Shown here in pieces: positions 10,651 through 22,371 of a stretch of 64,000 nucleotides of DNA; the first letter of the stretch is position 1; every line of letters starts with the position of its first letter. Under the pieces are notes generated by a model that made no database searches, had not been told where the DNA came from, and was given only the letters and a program-made list of their open reading frames with translations. The position numbers were made by a program, and so were the translations under genes. The stretch covers positions 19,424,533 to 19,488,532 of the forward strand of contig JAKZAP010000001.1 in NCBI GenBank assembly GCA_023053575.1, in the 5' to 3' direction. The DNA comes from Branchinecta lynchi. Lineage: Eukaryota > Arthropoda > Branchiopoda > Anostraca > Branchinectidae.

Positions 10651-12545
10651 TATGGCACTTGCCAACCGGCCAAGTGCCATACCGATCACTTTTCCGTCGG
10701 TCTGCCTGTCGGTTAGTCTGGTGTTTGCGAGTTAGGGTACGTCCAGATGTGCTAGGACTATGAAACTTGGCAGGCATATCAGGGACCAAGGCCGTATCCA
10801 GGGGGGGGGGGTTAGGGGGTTTAGCCCCACCCCCCGAAACACGGAAAAATAGTAATTTTTACAGGCTTTTCCCTCTGATCTATGTCTTTTTCACTTTTTT
10901 GTCCGACCCACAGGCAACCCCCCCCCCCCGAAAGGCACCCCCCCCCCCCCCCCGAAAAAAATCCTGGATACGGGCCTGTCAGGGACCCAATCAAACTAAC
11001 CTGGAAATAATCAGTTTCCTCATCTGACCATCTGGGGGGGGGGGAGGGCGGGGGGGGGGAATCCTGAGAATTGAGTAGCCTTACTTACCCCTTTCTTCAC
11101 ACTAGTATAGCTCTGCACGTGGATGACGTCATTCTCTGCTTAAATCTATGAGCGTCAACGGAGAGAGCTAGTGTAATCGTAGGTCGAAGGTGTTCGGTTC
11201 AAGTTTTTTGTCACACTTTTTCGAGTTAGGGTACTTCCAGATGTGCTAGGACGGCGAAACTTGGCAGGCATATCAGGGACCCGACCAAGCCAACCTGGAA
11301 GTAATCAGTTGCCTGATCTGACCATCTGGGGGGGGGGGGGAGGAGTGGAGGGCGGGGGAGTCCTGAATGTTGAGTGGTGTGTAACTTTCTAACGGGTGAT
11401 CGGATTGGAATGAAACTTAATACCTGAATAAATGACATATCTCTGGTTTCATTTGAATTCCGGCTCAGATTGGACAGCTATGGGGGAGTCGGGGGGGGGG
11501 GGGCGGAGATCCCGAGAAACGGTTAGAATGGAGGGATCGGAGTGAAACTTGCTGGGAATAACAAGCATCTGCTCCAGATAAATTGTTTTCACATTTGGAC
11601 TGGATCCGGACACTTGGGGGGTGGGGGGTGGAGGAGAGTTCCCTGAATTCCAGTGATGGCGCTTCTGGGGATTTTCACGACGAAACTTCGGAGGCGTATC
11701 AGGGACCCGATCCAACTGACTTGTAAATAAAAATTTACTCGATCCGTTAGTAATGGGGGGGGGGAGCAGAGGGAGGGGGAATCCTGAATATTGAGTCATG
11801 AGTAACTTTGGAACGGGTGGTCAGATTTGAGTGAAATTTTGTAACTGAACAGAGAACATGTCTCTGGTGATCCTGTTCCTGTCCGAACAACAACTGGGGG
11901 GGGGGGGGATACGTGACCGACTAAGACTGGAGAGATCGGGATGGAACTTTGTGGGAATATTAGAAATTCGATAAGATTGGCTTAGAGATCACCACTTTCC
12001 AAATCCGACCATTCCTTAAAGTACCAACCATGATCGCAAATTAAGAAAAATACTTTTAAGCAAAATATGTATTTTCATGATTCCCATGAGCCCATTATCA
12101 TTTTTGCCTCAAGGGTTTTGCTTACAAATGAATTTCTAGTTCCCTGAAAGTGCGCATCTTCACCGCAAGGTTGAAAATTGCTTTTTATCAAACGATACAT
12201 CTCAACCCATGATCGTTTGTGCCACAAGGGTTTTGCTAAAAAACAAATATTTCTAGGACCCTTAAAGTGCGCATTTTAACAGAAAAGTGAAAAAAAAAAT
12301 TCTTTTGACCAAACGGTATATATCAATGATCCCGAAGAGCCTGCTATCATTTTGCCTCAAGGGTTTTGCTTACAGATGAATTTCTGGCGCCTTTAAAATG
12401 CGTATCATTACAGCCAAGTTCAACAATAAAGTACTTTTCTGTAGCTCCCTTAAAGTGAGCTTCTGAACCGCACAGTCGAAAAGTACTTTTGATCAAACAA
12501 TACATTTCAACCCTGCAAGTGCCATATGAGCTTACAGCTCTTGTT
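10651..12545 (+). mobile_element. Family H element, complete (1895 bp), subfamily with 3' D-monomers
   Basis: 5' hairpin TATGGCACTTGCC...CAAGTGCCATA, then GAAACTTGG monomers with G-runs (11033, 11330, 11494, 11755, 11896), then a second tandem block marked by CAAGGGTTTTGCT (near 12116, 12229, 12357), and a terminus of GCAAGTGCCATATGAG, a hairpin and CTCTTGTT. No flanking target duplication. A hAT-like element interrupts the first monomer. Confidence 0.82.
10787..10978. mobile_element. Nested hAT-like non-autonomous element (192 bp)
   Basis: Terminal inverted repeats CAAGGCCGTATCCAGG and CCTGGATACGGGCCTG (14 of 16 positions pair), followed by G-runs at the left and C-runs at the right. Both sides carry the exact 8-bp duplication TCAGGGAC (10779-10786, 10979-10986). 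An 8-bp duplication and CA...TG ends are typical of the hAT superfamily. It has no coding capacity. Confidence 0.88.
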
Positions 12546-14077
12546 CTTTAAATATTTGTCCACGATAACTGCTGTGTTCCTGTAAAGGTAGTTGACAAAA
12601 AAACCCGACCATGGACGTCTTGGAATCATCTTCGGTTTGCGTTTTGATGTCAATTGGATTCCTTTCCGTTCAGAAAGAAATCCTTCACGCGCTTTGTTTG
12701 TCGTTGTGAGAATTCCTGCCAAAGCCGGTCCTATTGTCAAACTTCGCTCAACCAATGAATCAATTGATTTGCGATGATTGAGTTCTTCTTACCAGAAAAA
12801 AAATCCTTTATCCGCATTTCGAGATGTATCTCTCTGTTTGTTTGCCGCAGACTTCGTAAACAATTTTCCCCTTCGGCCAGTCGTCGCCGGGCTTCCGACC
12901 GGTCGAGATTAATCTCTTCCATTCAGGATTGCTTCCTTAGAACGCTCCCTGGGGCTTCCGTATCCGTTTTCTGACTTTTCCTTCTCAAGCCTACAGAGAT
13001 TACTCACCAAGGGCATAGAACGGCTACTTATTGAATTGTCCGGCTTGACGGAAAAGTCAACGAGATATTTACAGGTAGGGGCGTCATGGGGGAGGGGGCT
13101 CTTCCCTGGTCTTCCAAAGGGGACCAGAGCTACCCAGGAAAAACAGAAAAAATCAGTTTCTCCTCAGAATTGTGACATCTGGATGCGCCGTATCAGTTGA
13201 CCAAGGTCACTCATGAAAAATGAACCATTTTTTAACCCATTGCTCGAGGTTTGAGCCTCGGCCAGTTATGTGTCTGAATTCTGATTATGAAGAGACAATC
13301 AGTATCAGATTTCGAGTGTAACTTTATGATTTGTTCATGGATAGCCGAGGGCCCCCTTTGAAATTCAGCTGGGGGCACCACCCAGAAGGAGCAGAAAATA
13401 TGAGAGTAGGAAGGCGAGAGGGTTAGCGAACACTCAGTGTCTTTTCCACTTAAACTCCTTGTTCATTTTGTAAAACGGTGAGAAAAGTTTTAAGCCTATG
13501 ATTAACGTGGGGTGCAACAAAGGCTACTCTGTTTCAGTTTTGTATCGGATGGTAATTTTATTTGGAAACGGTCGAGCTGAAGCACCGTCATGTACCAGTT
13601 TTCAGTCAAATGTCACACTGTTTGAAAAGTATCGTAAGCAAACAATATAAGCTGATCTATGATAGGAGGCCACTTACTTTCATTTGTGATCCAGAAAATG
13701 CACTCTAATCATAAGGAATTCCAAAATTTGGACTGTGGCGCCTTAAGTAGTAGCCTACGCTCTGTTTACCTTTTAGGTATGGGCTCACAATGTCGGGCAT
13801 GAGCTATTTTAAAACCTGAAACTTTCGGGAAGTGGTTGAATTTTGTTAGAAACATGCAGAATAAACAAAATTTCGCCTCCGGCGCTCGTTGCCATTTTGT
13901 TGCTAGACTGTCATTAGAAGCTGTCGCGGTGGCATTTCTCTCCAGCGAGTTCCTGTTACTATAGGCATAACCTTTTACCTTTGACAAACAGGTTTCTTGA
14001 AATTCGTTTAGTTTTCACGATGTGGTCTATTATTTCTAAACCGTTTAACTCTTCAGCCGTGATGGATTGTGCGGTAC

Positions 14078-14144
14078 CCCCCCCCCCCCCCCGCCCAAGC
14101 ACTTTAACCCACCCCTGTGTAATGGGGGGGGGCGGGGGGGGGGG
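14078..14144. repeat. C-run/G-run hairpin
   Basis: A run of C interrupted by one G, a spacer of about 33 bases, then a run of G interrupted by one C: the two can pair over roughly 18 bases, and the interruptions sit at matching places. Length of such homopolymers may be affected by sequencing error. Confidence 0.7.
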
Positions 14145-16309
14145 GGTTTACACATTTGGGGGAATGGGGCCGGGACGCCGCCGCTGCCCTTTCTAAGTTT
14201 TCAGCGAAATCACGCCTCTGTTCACAGGCTAAATTTGAGGTCCTGTCAAAGACTAATTCCCTTGATGTCCATACTATTTTAAACCCTAGTTTCTTACTAG
14301 AAAGGATCTTGTCACGCTAAAGAGTTCAGAAATATGGTTTTTCGATGTACCCAAATTTGGCGCCTGTCAGCTCTGTTCAGGCGTCCCGTCCTCAGAGTTG
14401 GATGTAGGACGCAACATTTTTACAAACGGTGAAAACCAAGCAAAAGGAAAGGAGGCCAATAAGCAAGATGGACCTTACCTTCTGGCATACGAAGTCTTCT
14501 AGAATGATAATTAACCATAAGGGTTCACTTTCGGGCGTGTTGGAAAAAGCCGTATGGATGCGTCCAGGATTGGCTTGAATTTCTGCGTAGATACCAGCTA
14601 TGAGCACCACACGGTTTAGTGGGAGATTGCGTTCATGATTTCGAAGTTCGGGCGATGAGACCCACGATCGGTCTGATGCTCTCTTTCAATTGGTCTGATG
14701 TCACAGTCATTCGATTGGTCACGTACGTTTGTAAGAAATACGCTTTTCGTTTGGAAAAATACGTCAGTAAACCTCACTCATTCGTATTTGAGTGGGAGTG
14801 TTGCCTAGTTGTTTATTAAATGAGATTTAAAGTTGTCATGGATTTAGACGACGCGGATTCCTCTTTTAACCTGATTCCTGTCGTTCACCAACTTCGATAA
14901 AGTTTTGTGAATTGCATTTGGCATTCGCTTGAATGTTGCCAAAAAGGCAAGTCGGAAGCAGTTGGAAAGTCTACAAACAAAATGAGGCCACGATAATGTT
15001 AAGGAATCGGCAGGAATAAATTTGTTGATCGGGTTTTCATTTTAAGCTGGAAAAAGGAATCAGAAACTCACGGACAGTAATTCGAGAAGAGTCTTGCCGA
15101 CCACGTCTGCTTAGTCATAGGATTTGATCTCGTTTAAAAATTCAGTGTCTTATTTATAAATTAAGACCGACGAAAACTAACTGTATTCGTTACAAAGTGT
15201 GGACACTAACTGATAACAAAATACCGAAACTTGAACATACTAGCAATCCTATTTACACACGGATTATTTGTGACTATAGTTAACTTATTGCAAGACTAGG
15301 CCTCCTCGATTATTTGTATTTTAGCATCGAGAAGATCCTTTCGAGCATAAGGCAAGTTTTGAATACACAAAATCAATGAAGATGCGCTGGACCTTAATAA
15401 ACGAGACGTATTTAGCAAGATTTGTTTGCGCATGTCAGGTTGTCACAACCAAGCTGATCAGAGAAAGCTCTATAGAGAAATTACCTGAACTGGGTGGATA
15501 AAGTTATTGGCATAAAAATGTTTGAAGTTTGAACAAGTTTGAATTCCACTGATAAATGACGAAAGACGCTCATCCAGAGGAGACCCTATTTTGCCGGCAC
15601 AGAACGAGAAGTTCATCCTCCGAGACCTCAGTATTTTCTAGGCTAATGTTTATTTAACCGACCATACTGTTTGATTAATCGTCATTTAGAAAACTTTTTT
15701 GGGGGTTCGCCTTTTTGTTTATTTTGTGTTCCTGCCTTTTGACATTTTGCAGACATTCTCACGTAAACTGAACCAAATTGTATTAGGTAACCGGTGTATG
15801 TTCAATGTTGACGGGGAATTTTTGGGCTTTGGCTTCAGCTAACATCAGGCGTAAATTATATGATCAGTAAATATTGGTGGTAACCCCCCTCGCATGGCCG
15901 AATTTAATGGATTACTTGGAGGCTCGTGTTTTAAATTGGACGAGCCAACAATTGTCATAAAGTAATTCAGTAACACAAGAAACTAGATATTAACAATTAC
16001 TTATATGTAGTAAACGGGAATAGTTTTCTTTTAATTTAAATCGACCAGCCAAGCTTGAATAAAAAAAAAGAAAACAAATAAGCATTTCGTTAATAAACAA
16101 GTAAATGAGAAGTATTACGCTGTAGCGAAGCTGAGAGAGAAAGAGAGATTGGAATAATTGGAAACTATATAATTGGAAACTATATCGTAGCGATAGCTAG
16201 ATACGATACGGTACGGTTTCGGTACACTCATCAAATCACATAATACAGAACGAAAACAAGAGAGAAAGACCTGTGATTCTTTCGCGTTATTCCGAACCTA
16301 CCAAAAGGA

Positions 16310-17118
16310 ATAGACATTCATTCATTCATTTATTCGTACTACATAGACTACATAACATAAATATAAAGCAAGAAATAATACCCTCCTGAAGCTATCCTTG
16401 TTGGGGGTCCACTACCTACACACTATCCTACACGGAAAATATTCACGTTACAATAGTTACATCCCATTACAAGCATAAATAAACAACACATACAGAGAAG
16501 TATTAACGGCAAAAAAAGAAGAAAAATACTGAACGGGAAAAAAGAGAAACGGGAGGAAATAATAGACAAGAACACGGAAGAATTATTAAATTTTGTATTT
16601 ACTTTTTATCGAGGTTAACTATATAGAAAAATAAAGATGAGAATAAAAATGAAAGAAAGAAAAGCACACAAAAATGACACAAAAAACGATGGGTAAATAC
16701 GGGTGCATTGCCTACTGGTGAACTTGAGTAGATAGGAGCAGACGCTGGAAAACGGAATGGAAAGTAAGGTGAGAAGGCGTATCAGATGGCAAAGAATTCC
16801 ATAAGGAGATAGAACGGTAAATTGGTGATCTTTGAGCAGCTGTGGATGAGCATCTTGAACGGAAATTTTTCGAGAGGAACCACGTAGTGATAGGAGTACT
16901 TACTTGAGAACGACGTCCTGATAAAGTAAAAAGTAATGCTGTAGGGCGTCTGGCAATGATCCATGAAAACCTGTATAAGCTAAGCAAAGATTACGTTTAG
17001 CAATGGTGGTATCAAGCATATGACCTGTATCGACGTATAGGTAAGTTGAAGAGTAAAGTCGACCCATAGGTGGTTGACTCTCCTGCCTATATAATAGTCC
17101 GGTATTGTGGGCCTGCAT
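16310..17118 (-). mobile_element. LINE 3' end, minus strand
   Basis: The minus strand encodes RSISLWNSLPSDTPSHLTF followed by HSVFQRLL, a pattern typical of the C-terminus of LINE reverse-transcriptase polyproteins (WNSLP...F). A preceding reading frame around 16900-17118 may be the upstream part in another frame. The element ends in an (AATG)n tail (16312-16330 read on +), as LINE 3' ends do. Non-functional. Confidence 0.62.
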
Positions 17119-17329
17119 ACCTGCACTCAGGTAACAGTCCCTGCAGCGGATATGCAGGGAAGAAGTTTAATTCCGATGGGATCCGCAAGATGTGCTGGAT
17201 TTTGCTTATAAAACAGTTATATTTCCGACAGGGAAACAATTTATCGGAAGATTTCCGCAGGATTCCGGATGGTACTTGCAACGGTCATTAGCATGCATAT
17301 CAGCTGATTTTCGTGCTCTCAAGGTCAGA

Positions 17330-17835
17330 CCAGAGTCTTCCTAAACCCCCATCAGGTCCTCTGCAGCATATCCTGTCCACCAACCGATCTCTCCACCCTT
17401 AGTGTGCCACAAACATTTCCGAGACTCCCTTCAACACCCTCACAATGGCCGACTCCGATTCTGACACATCGAATATCTAGGACATTTGATCTTGCCAAAG
17501 ATTAATTTCCATCCGATTCGTTTTACTTGTTCGAGAGGAATGTATATCGTAAAATTCTTGTACACCCTCCAACTCCCCTCACAGTTACCAGATTTAGTCC
17601 GGAGCTGAAAAGAGACAGCTGAAACATTCGCTCTTGGCAGCCATCAAGCGTAACCTGATCAAATAACTCGTTCAAAAGTGCTATGCCATAAGATTTGACT
17701 CCCACTCCCACTGGATTGTTGGATTAGGGATTCGAGGGTTTTAAGTCAAGCTGGTCAGTTCACTAAGGTGCCTGACAAGTTATCAAGTGACAAGTAATCA
17801 ACTTTGATCACACGACCGACCGACATACGATATTC
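17330..17835 (-). mobile_element. Family H fragment, minus strand
   Basis: Reverse-complement monomers (GTGCCACAAACATTTCC, GGCCGACTCCGA) and a degenerate 5' end with GACCGACCGACATACGAT near 17813. Strongly diverged; borders are approximate. Confidence 0.5.
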
Positions 17836-18040
17836 CATCTGTTGGACGGTATTCCGTTTTACTTTAGTCTAATGTCAGAAAAAGAAAATGTTAAGTCGCA
17901 AAGTCAAATATGTGACCTGAGATCGGCATGTGGACAGATCGCGAAGGAAAACAAACCGGGTAGACTTGACATAGGACAGTCGGCCAATGCAGCGAGGGCG
18001 AGAGGTTTCTGGTTCGGCTGTCCTCCGCCAAAACCTAGTA

Positions 18041-18738
18041 TCTACACTCGAGTAGCTAGATACATCATTGACAGAACCGGACCGGATTCGTGCACTGTGG
18101 GGGAGTTGGATGGGGGTGGTCCGGAATTCTGGTGATAGAACACCTGGAAGTTACTTCTAGGTGGGTTAGGACAGTGAAACTTGGCAGGCAAATTAGAGAC
18201 CCGACCAGAGTAACCTAGAAGTAGTCAGCTCCCCGATCCGACCATTGTGGGGAATGGAGGGAGGGGGAATCCGGAATCGTGAGGTATGTATAGCTTACGA
18301 ACGGGTGATCGGAGCATAATGAAACTTGCAAAGCAAAATATACATTTCCATGATCCCAATGAGCCCGTGATCATTTTTGCCTCATGGGTTTTGCTTAGAA
18401 ATGAATTTCTAGCACCCTGAAAGCACGTACCATGACCGAAAAGTCAAAAAAATACTTTTGACCAAACCATATATATTCATGTTCCTAAAGGACCCAGGAT
18501 AACTTTTGTCTCAAGGGTTTTGATTACAGATGAATTTCTAGCGTCCATAAAGTGCGCAGCATCACAGCCAACTGCAACAATAAAATGCTTTTCAACAAAC
18601 GATACAATTTTCGTGATTTACAAGGGTCCATGATCATTCTTCTTACAAACGATCACAACAAACCCACGACTTGGAAAATTCCTACTTTCATCTTCTTACC
18701 CAGCCTTGTAAGTGCCATATGAGCTTCTAGCTCTTGTT
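18041..18738 (+). mobile_element. Family H fragment, 3' half
   Basis: Starts in a C-type monomer (ATACATCATTGACAGAACC), has A and B monomers, then D-monomers with CTCATGGGTTTTGCT and CAAGGGTTTTGATT (near 18380 and 18512), and ends GTAAGTGCCATATGAGC, hairpin, CTCTTGTT at 18738. Confidence 0.75.
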
Positions 18739-18849
18739 CTCTTAGTTTGGAATAATTTGGCTGGTGTTAGAACCTTTCTGAATGAAAAGGTACAGTAGAC
18801 AAGACCCACACCACATCAGTTAAATACTCTGGAATATGAACCCGATGAA

Positions 18850-19040
18850 ACATTATCTCAAAATAGTACTATGAAGTAGTACGAAAAAGTAGCATGCAGT
18901 ACTAACGATGCTACTACATGCTTCTACTTCAAGGCTACCGTGTTCCTGCATACTACTAGATGCTACTATTAGCAAGACTGGATGCTAGTATGGCAGACAG
19001 GATGCTACTGGATACTACTACATAAGATTGGACCAGTCTG
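18850..19040. repeat. Degenerate GATGCTACTA-type repeats
   Basis: At least eight loosely spaced copies of GATGCTACT or TACTAC/GTAGTA in both orientations. Low-complexity sequence about 150 bp before an exon. Confidence 0.55.
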
Positions 19041-19192
19041 AGGCACATTAAATGATGGTATTCTTTGCTATTATATAGTATTACATGCAACGTTTTCGTA
19101 CTACTACCATACTACAACGCAGGCTTACAAATTTTTCATCGGGAAGCTTTTTTATTCAGGTTGAAGATTTTCACAATTCTTTTCTTTTTCAG

Positions 19193-19335
19193 AGCTGGGA
19201 AGCAATACCTGTGGATTCCGCCGCTTTCACGCCGGATATCACTCCCCTAACCCTCGCTTCTCACCGGAATAACTATGAAATCATCAAAATTCTCCTGGAC
19301 CGGGGAGCCACACTGCCAACCCCTCATGATGTAAG
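19193..19335 (+). CDS. TRPC channel exon: ankyrin repeat and His of the zinc site
   Basis: Acceptor tttctttttcag. The exon reads [19 protein letters not shown], then [18 protein letters not shown] (the last N-terminal ankyrin repeat) and TPHDV. The exon is placed to end after GTAAG at 19335 with donor gttcgt, leaving phase 2. Joined to the next exon this gives HDVRCGC, which restores the H-x3-C-x-C-x2-C zinc-binding motif known from TRPC structures. A better-consensus donor, gtaagg at 19331, would remove 5 nt and shift the frame, so it cannot be the productive site with the known acceptor. The zinc ligand His is in this exon and the three Cys are in the next. Confidence 0.9.
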
Positions 19336-20461
19336 GTTCGTGAATCGCAGTCTATTCTTTTGCCATTATGCCCATTGGACTCATTCAATCGGGGACAGAT
19401 GAAGTTTTATTATTTTGAAAATGTATCGGAGATTGCAAATTCATGACTGTGCAATCCATGATTTTCCTTAAAACCTGATTCTTTTTTTTTTTTTTTCAAA
19501 TTTTCTCTTGCTTCCGAGAGAATTTAATTCTAAGATATGTTTCTAGGGTATAACCGGACAATATAGCCAGCTCGGAAAAGCACTATTGAACGACTGCGGC
19601 AACCACCGTTTTGCTGCACTTCCTGACAACACCGTTCTTGCTTGTCCCGTCTTTTTGTCCAGCACTCTTGAAGATTTCCATGCTTTTTTTTAGAACGAAA
19701 CTCGGCTCAAAGACCTAATCTACGCCAACACTCCAAACTGTCAAAATATCCAAGACACGCTTGATATAGTCCCAACACCGGAATCCGGAAACATGCGGGA
19801 AATGTCAAATGTTTCACTGCCTTTCTCTTTGTGTGTAGGCAATATTTTCTGCTGCTATAGAGCTAAAATAGCCTAGAAGCCAAGATGGAGTCCTGTTGGG
19901 ATTGCCTCGAGTCCCCCGGGCGATAAAGTTTGAAATGCTGCCGCATTAAGTCCACAGAAGATAATAAGGTCTTCACGAGCTGGTAAGCAGAGCCGGAACG
20001 AACTTCTATTTTTGTATTAATACCAAAAGACGCTGAGCCGAAGCTTCTCTCTCTATTGGTTTTCCTATTGCAGTAGAAAGATGCCAGATTGTTCGTAGTA
20101 GTTTTCACGCACTGGAAACCATTGCAGTCTTCTGGAAAAGACAAAAAATCAATTACCTCATTTGGACCCTCATTTGGGCTTCCTGGAAGAGCGCCCAGTT
20201 TAGCTAAATTTGTTTGGTCTCTATTGTTATTGTTTATTTTTCCGGCCCATGTTAGCCTAGTGCTATTAGGGTTCAAAATAAAATTGATTAATTGAATTAA
20301 GGAACACGGCAGACTCGGGTGATTTTAAGGTGAACTAGCTGGTGTAGATAAATAGTAGGAAGAACATTTTGTTTTTGTGTTTATGATTTGTCTGTCTGAT
20401 TAATTATTTCCATGGCACTCAGGCTGCTCAGCAGTCAACAGGTCTATCTGTCTATCTATAC

Positions 20462-21097
20462 CAGTGGTTCCAAACCGGTGGTACGTGTACCCAGAGGGGT
20501 ACGCGAGACCCTTGCAAGGGGTACGCAAAGGTTATACAAATCGATTTAGTGTGTAGCTTCAGAATCTCGCCTCACGCATTTTTGAATGCCGAAAGCCTAA
20601 AACGACGAGCAGAGGCATCACTAGCCAAAATTTGTTTTGGGTGGCAAGGTATTTTTACTGACTGGCTGGTCATTTTACCGACTGTTTAAAAAAACAACTG
20701 TTTTTACGAAATCTGGCAGACCACACCACTTCCCATCTGGCAAACCACTTTGGGCGGATGGGTGATCCCAACCCGGGCGTTTTAACCATCTGGCAGACCA
20801 CTTTGGGGGGATGGGTGATCCCAACCCGTGTGTGACGGCTCTGATTTCCAACCCTAGTGAAAGTCAATGAAATAATGTTTATTCCAGATCAGCTAGCCTA
20901 CTGCCGTAAAATCTATTCCTGTGTAAAAAAAAAACTGTTTCAAAAAGAATCGAAGACAGTGCAAGTGATGTTGTCATTCATATTGTGAATTAAGCTAACG
21001 AAAACGTTTGCGATGCAACACGTTCTGAAAAGGGGGTACGCAACCTTTTCGAACCTTGATTAGGGGTACGCGGTACGGAAAAGGTTGGGAACCACTG
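20462..21097. mobile_element. hAT-like non-autonomous element (636 bp)
   Basis: Ends CAGTGGTTCCAAACC and GGTTGGGAACCACTG are inverted repeats (14 of 15), a common hAT terminus. The exact 8-bp duplication ATCTATAC flanks it (20454-20461, 21098-21105). GGGGTACGC motifs follow both ends, and a 53-bp internal tandem duplication (CCATCTGGCARACC...) lies at 20733-20838. No transposase frame remains. Confidence 0.9.
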
Positions 21098-21649
21098 ATC
21101 TATACCATAAGCAAAAATTGTTCAGTTGTTTATTTCTGGAATATCAACTTTTCATAGGTTTCCGTGGTTGATGAAAACGAAAACTGGAAGTCTTGGTCAC
21201 GTGGGTGTGGATTGGAATGAAACTTAGTGGTCTGGTAAAAGATCATATGCCGGATCCTGCGTTTTGTGGTCCTTCACGAGTCCGACCTCGACCGTTCGGA
21301 ATTGGGGGGGGGGGTTTACCGGATAATTTGTCGAAATGATCCGATTAAAATAAAACTTTGACGAGTGGTAGGCGAAAACACCCTAGATGGCCATTCATCT
21401 ATCCGAACAGCTTCCGGCGATGGTGGAAGGAGTTGGAATGGGGGGGGGATCCTTGGAATTATGTCACACGAGTAAGGAACAAACGGACGAATCGCAAATA
21501 AATTTTAAAAATGAAACGGTACAAAGGTCATCTGCCTTGGTTATCATATTTTGGGGTCCTGGCCGGACCCGACCTTGGTGGGCGGAGTTGATGCTTCTGT
21601 AGAAACTCTCAACGTTTATTGAAGGTAAGTAGAAATGGTTAGAGGTTAT

Positions 21650-21722
21650 TATAATAATAATAATAATATAATGCAAAAATAAGGCACATGGCCTCTACAA
21701 AATAAGGCACATGGCCTCTACT
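21650..21722. repeat. (TAA)n microsatellite and 24-bp direct duplication
   Basis: A (TAA)n run at 21650-21668 is followed by two copies of AAAATAAGGCACATGGCC plus TCTAC at 21675 and 21699. Confidence 0.8.
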
Positions 21723-21800
21723 CTACATGTTTGCGGACGACATTGGGATTTTTGGTTCGCATTCAGATTTGGTTGGGCTGTCCAGAGCTTGAAATTCTCG

Positions 21801-22170
21801 TATGGAAATATTTCAAGTCATCGTATTAGGGGACATTTTTCCAATCGTTGAAAACAATTGGAAACGGTCGTAAACAACTGTTTTTTGACGATTGAAAACA
21901 GTTGTTTATGATTGTAAACAGTTGTCAACGATTGTATTTTTACGACTGGAAACAGTTGTTTCCAGTCGTAAAATTAAGATTGGAAACAATTAGTTTCAAT
22001 CGTAAAATACAATCGTTAACAACTGTTTCCAATCGTAAACGACTGTTTCCAATCGTAAACGACTGTTTCCAATCGTAAAAAAAAAATTGTTTATGATCGT
22101 TTCCAATTGTTTTCAGTTATTTACGACTGGAAAAATGTCCCATAATACGATGACTTGAATTATTTCCATA
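21801..22170. repeat. 370-bp palindromic element with GATTG/CAATC monomers
   Basis: The outer arms pair for about 65 bases: left TATGGAAATATTTCAAGTCA, right its complement ending TTTCCATA. Inside lie many copies of a 17-19 bp unit AACAGTTGTTTnCGATTG in both orientations. The flank CG stands outside both ends; alternatively the terminal TA is a target duplication. No coding sequence; probably a foldback MITE. Confidence 0.82.
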
Positions 22171-22371
22171 CGGCAAGAAGCTTTGAAAAGCCTCAAAACT
22201 TTCCGTAACAGCGTGAAAACCAACGGAAACCGATTAGGGGATTGGCTTTCCAGCTAGCCTAGATAGAAAAGACAGAAATTTTATTGTAAAAATCTACTAT
22301 CGTGGTTATAAACCAAATTTTTGATCATTGTCAAACAAACAACCATCATTCAGTATTTTCTTTTTTCACAG

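Larger units (their letters stand above)
7980..19192 (+). other. Intron 2 (11.2 kb)
   Basis: Holds a divergent direct repeat (9240-9765), a solo family H 5' end (9771-9902), a 29-nt hairpin (10567-10629), a complete H element (10651-12545) with a nested hAT-like element (10787-10978), a G/C hairpin (14078-14144), a minus-strand LINE 3' end (16310-17118), two H fragments (17330-17835, 18041-18738) and a GATGCTACT-rich patch (18850-19040). The stretches 7980-9239, 12546-14077 and 14145-16309 hold nothing that I can identify; they are A+T-rich with frequent stops. Confidence 0.8.
19336..22371 (+). other. Intron 3 (3.0 kb)
   Basis: Begins with the weak donor gttcgt. Contains a 636-bp hAT-like element (20462-21097), a 24-bp direct duplication next to a TAA microsatellite (21650-21722) and a 370-bp palindromic element (21801-22170). 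The stretch 19336-20453 has no recognisable gene. 21106-21650 holds G-runs and GAAACTT-like motifs (21240, 21350) that suggest a decayed family H fragment, too diverged to bound. Confidence 0.75.

Noticed and set aside
10767..11027. Open frame with PPPPRK stretches
   Set aside because: It spans the borders of the nested hAT-like element and of H; the proline/glycine runs come from homopolymers.
17842..18135. 97-codon frame on the + strand
   Set aside because: Its second half is an H monomer, and the first half has no recognisable domain or splice context.
19331..19336. GTAAGG at 19331 as the exon 3 donor
   Set aside because: It has better consensus, but joined to the only plausible acceptor (22371) it shifts the frame and loses the conserved CGCIDC block. 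Kept as a finding, not as the main model.
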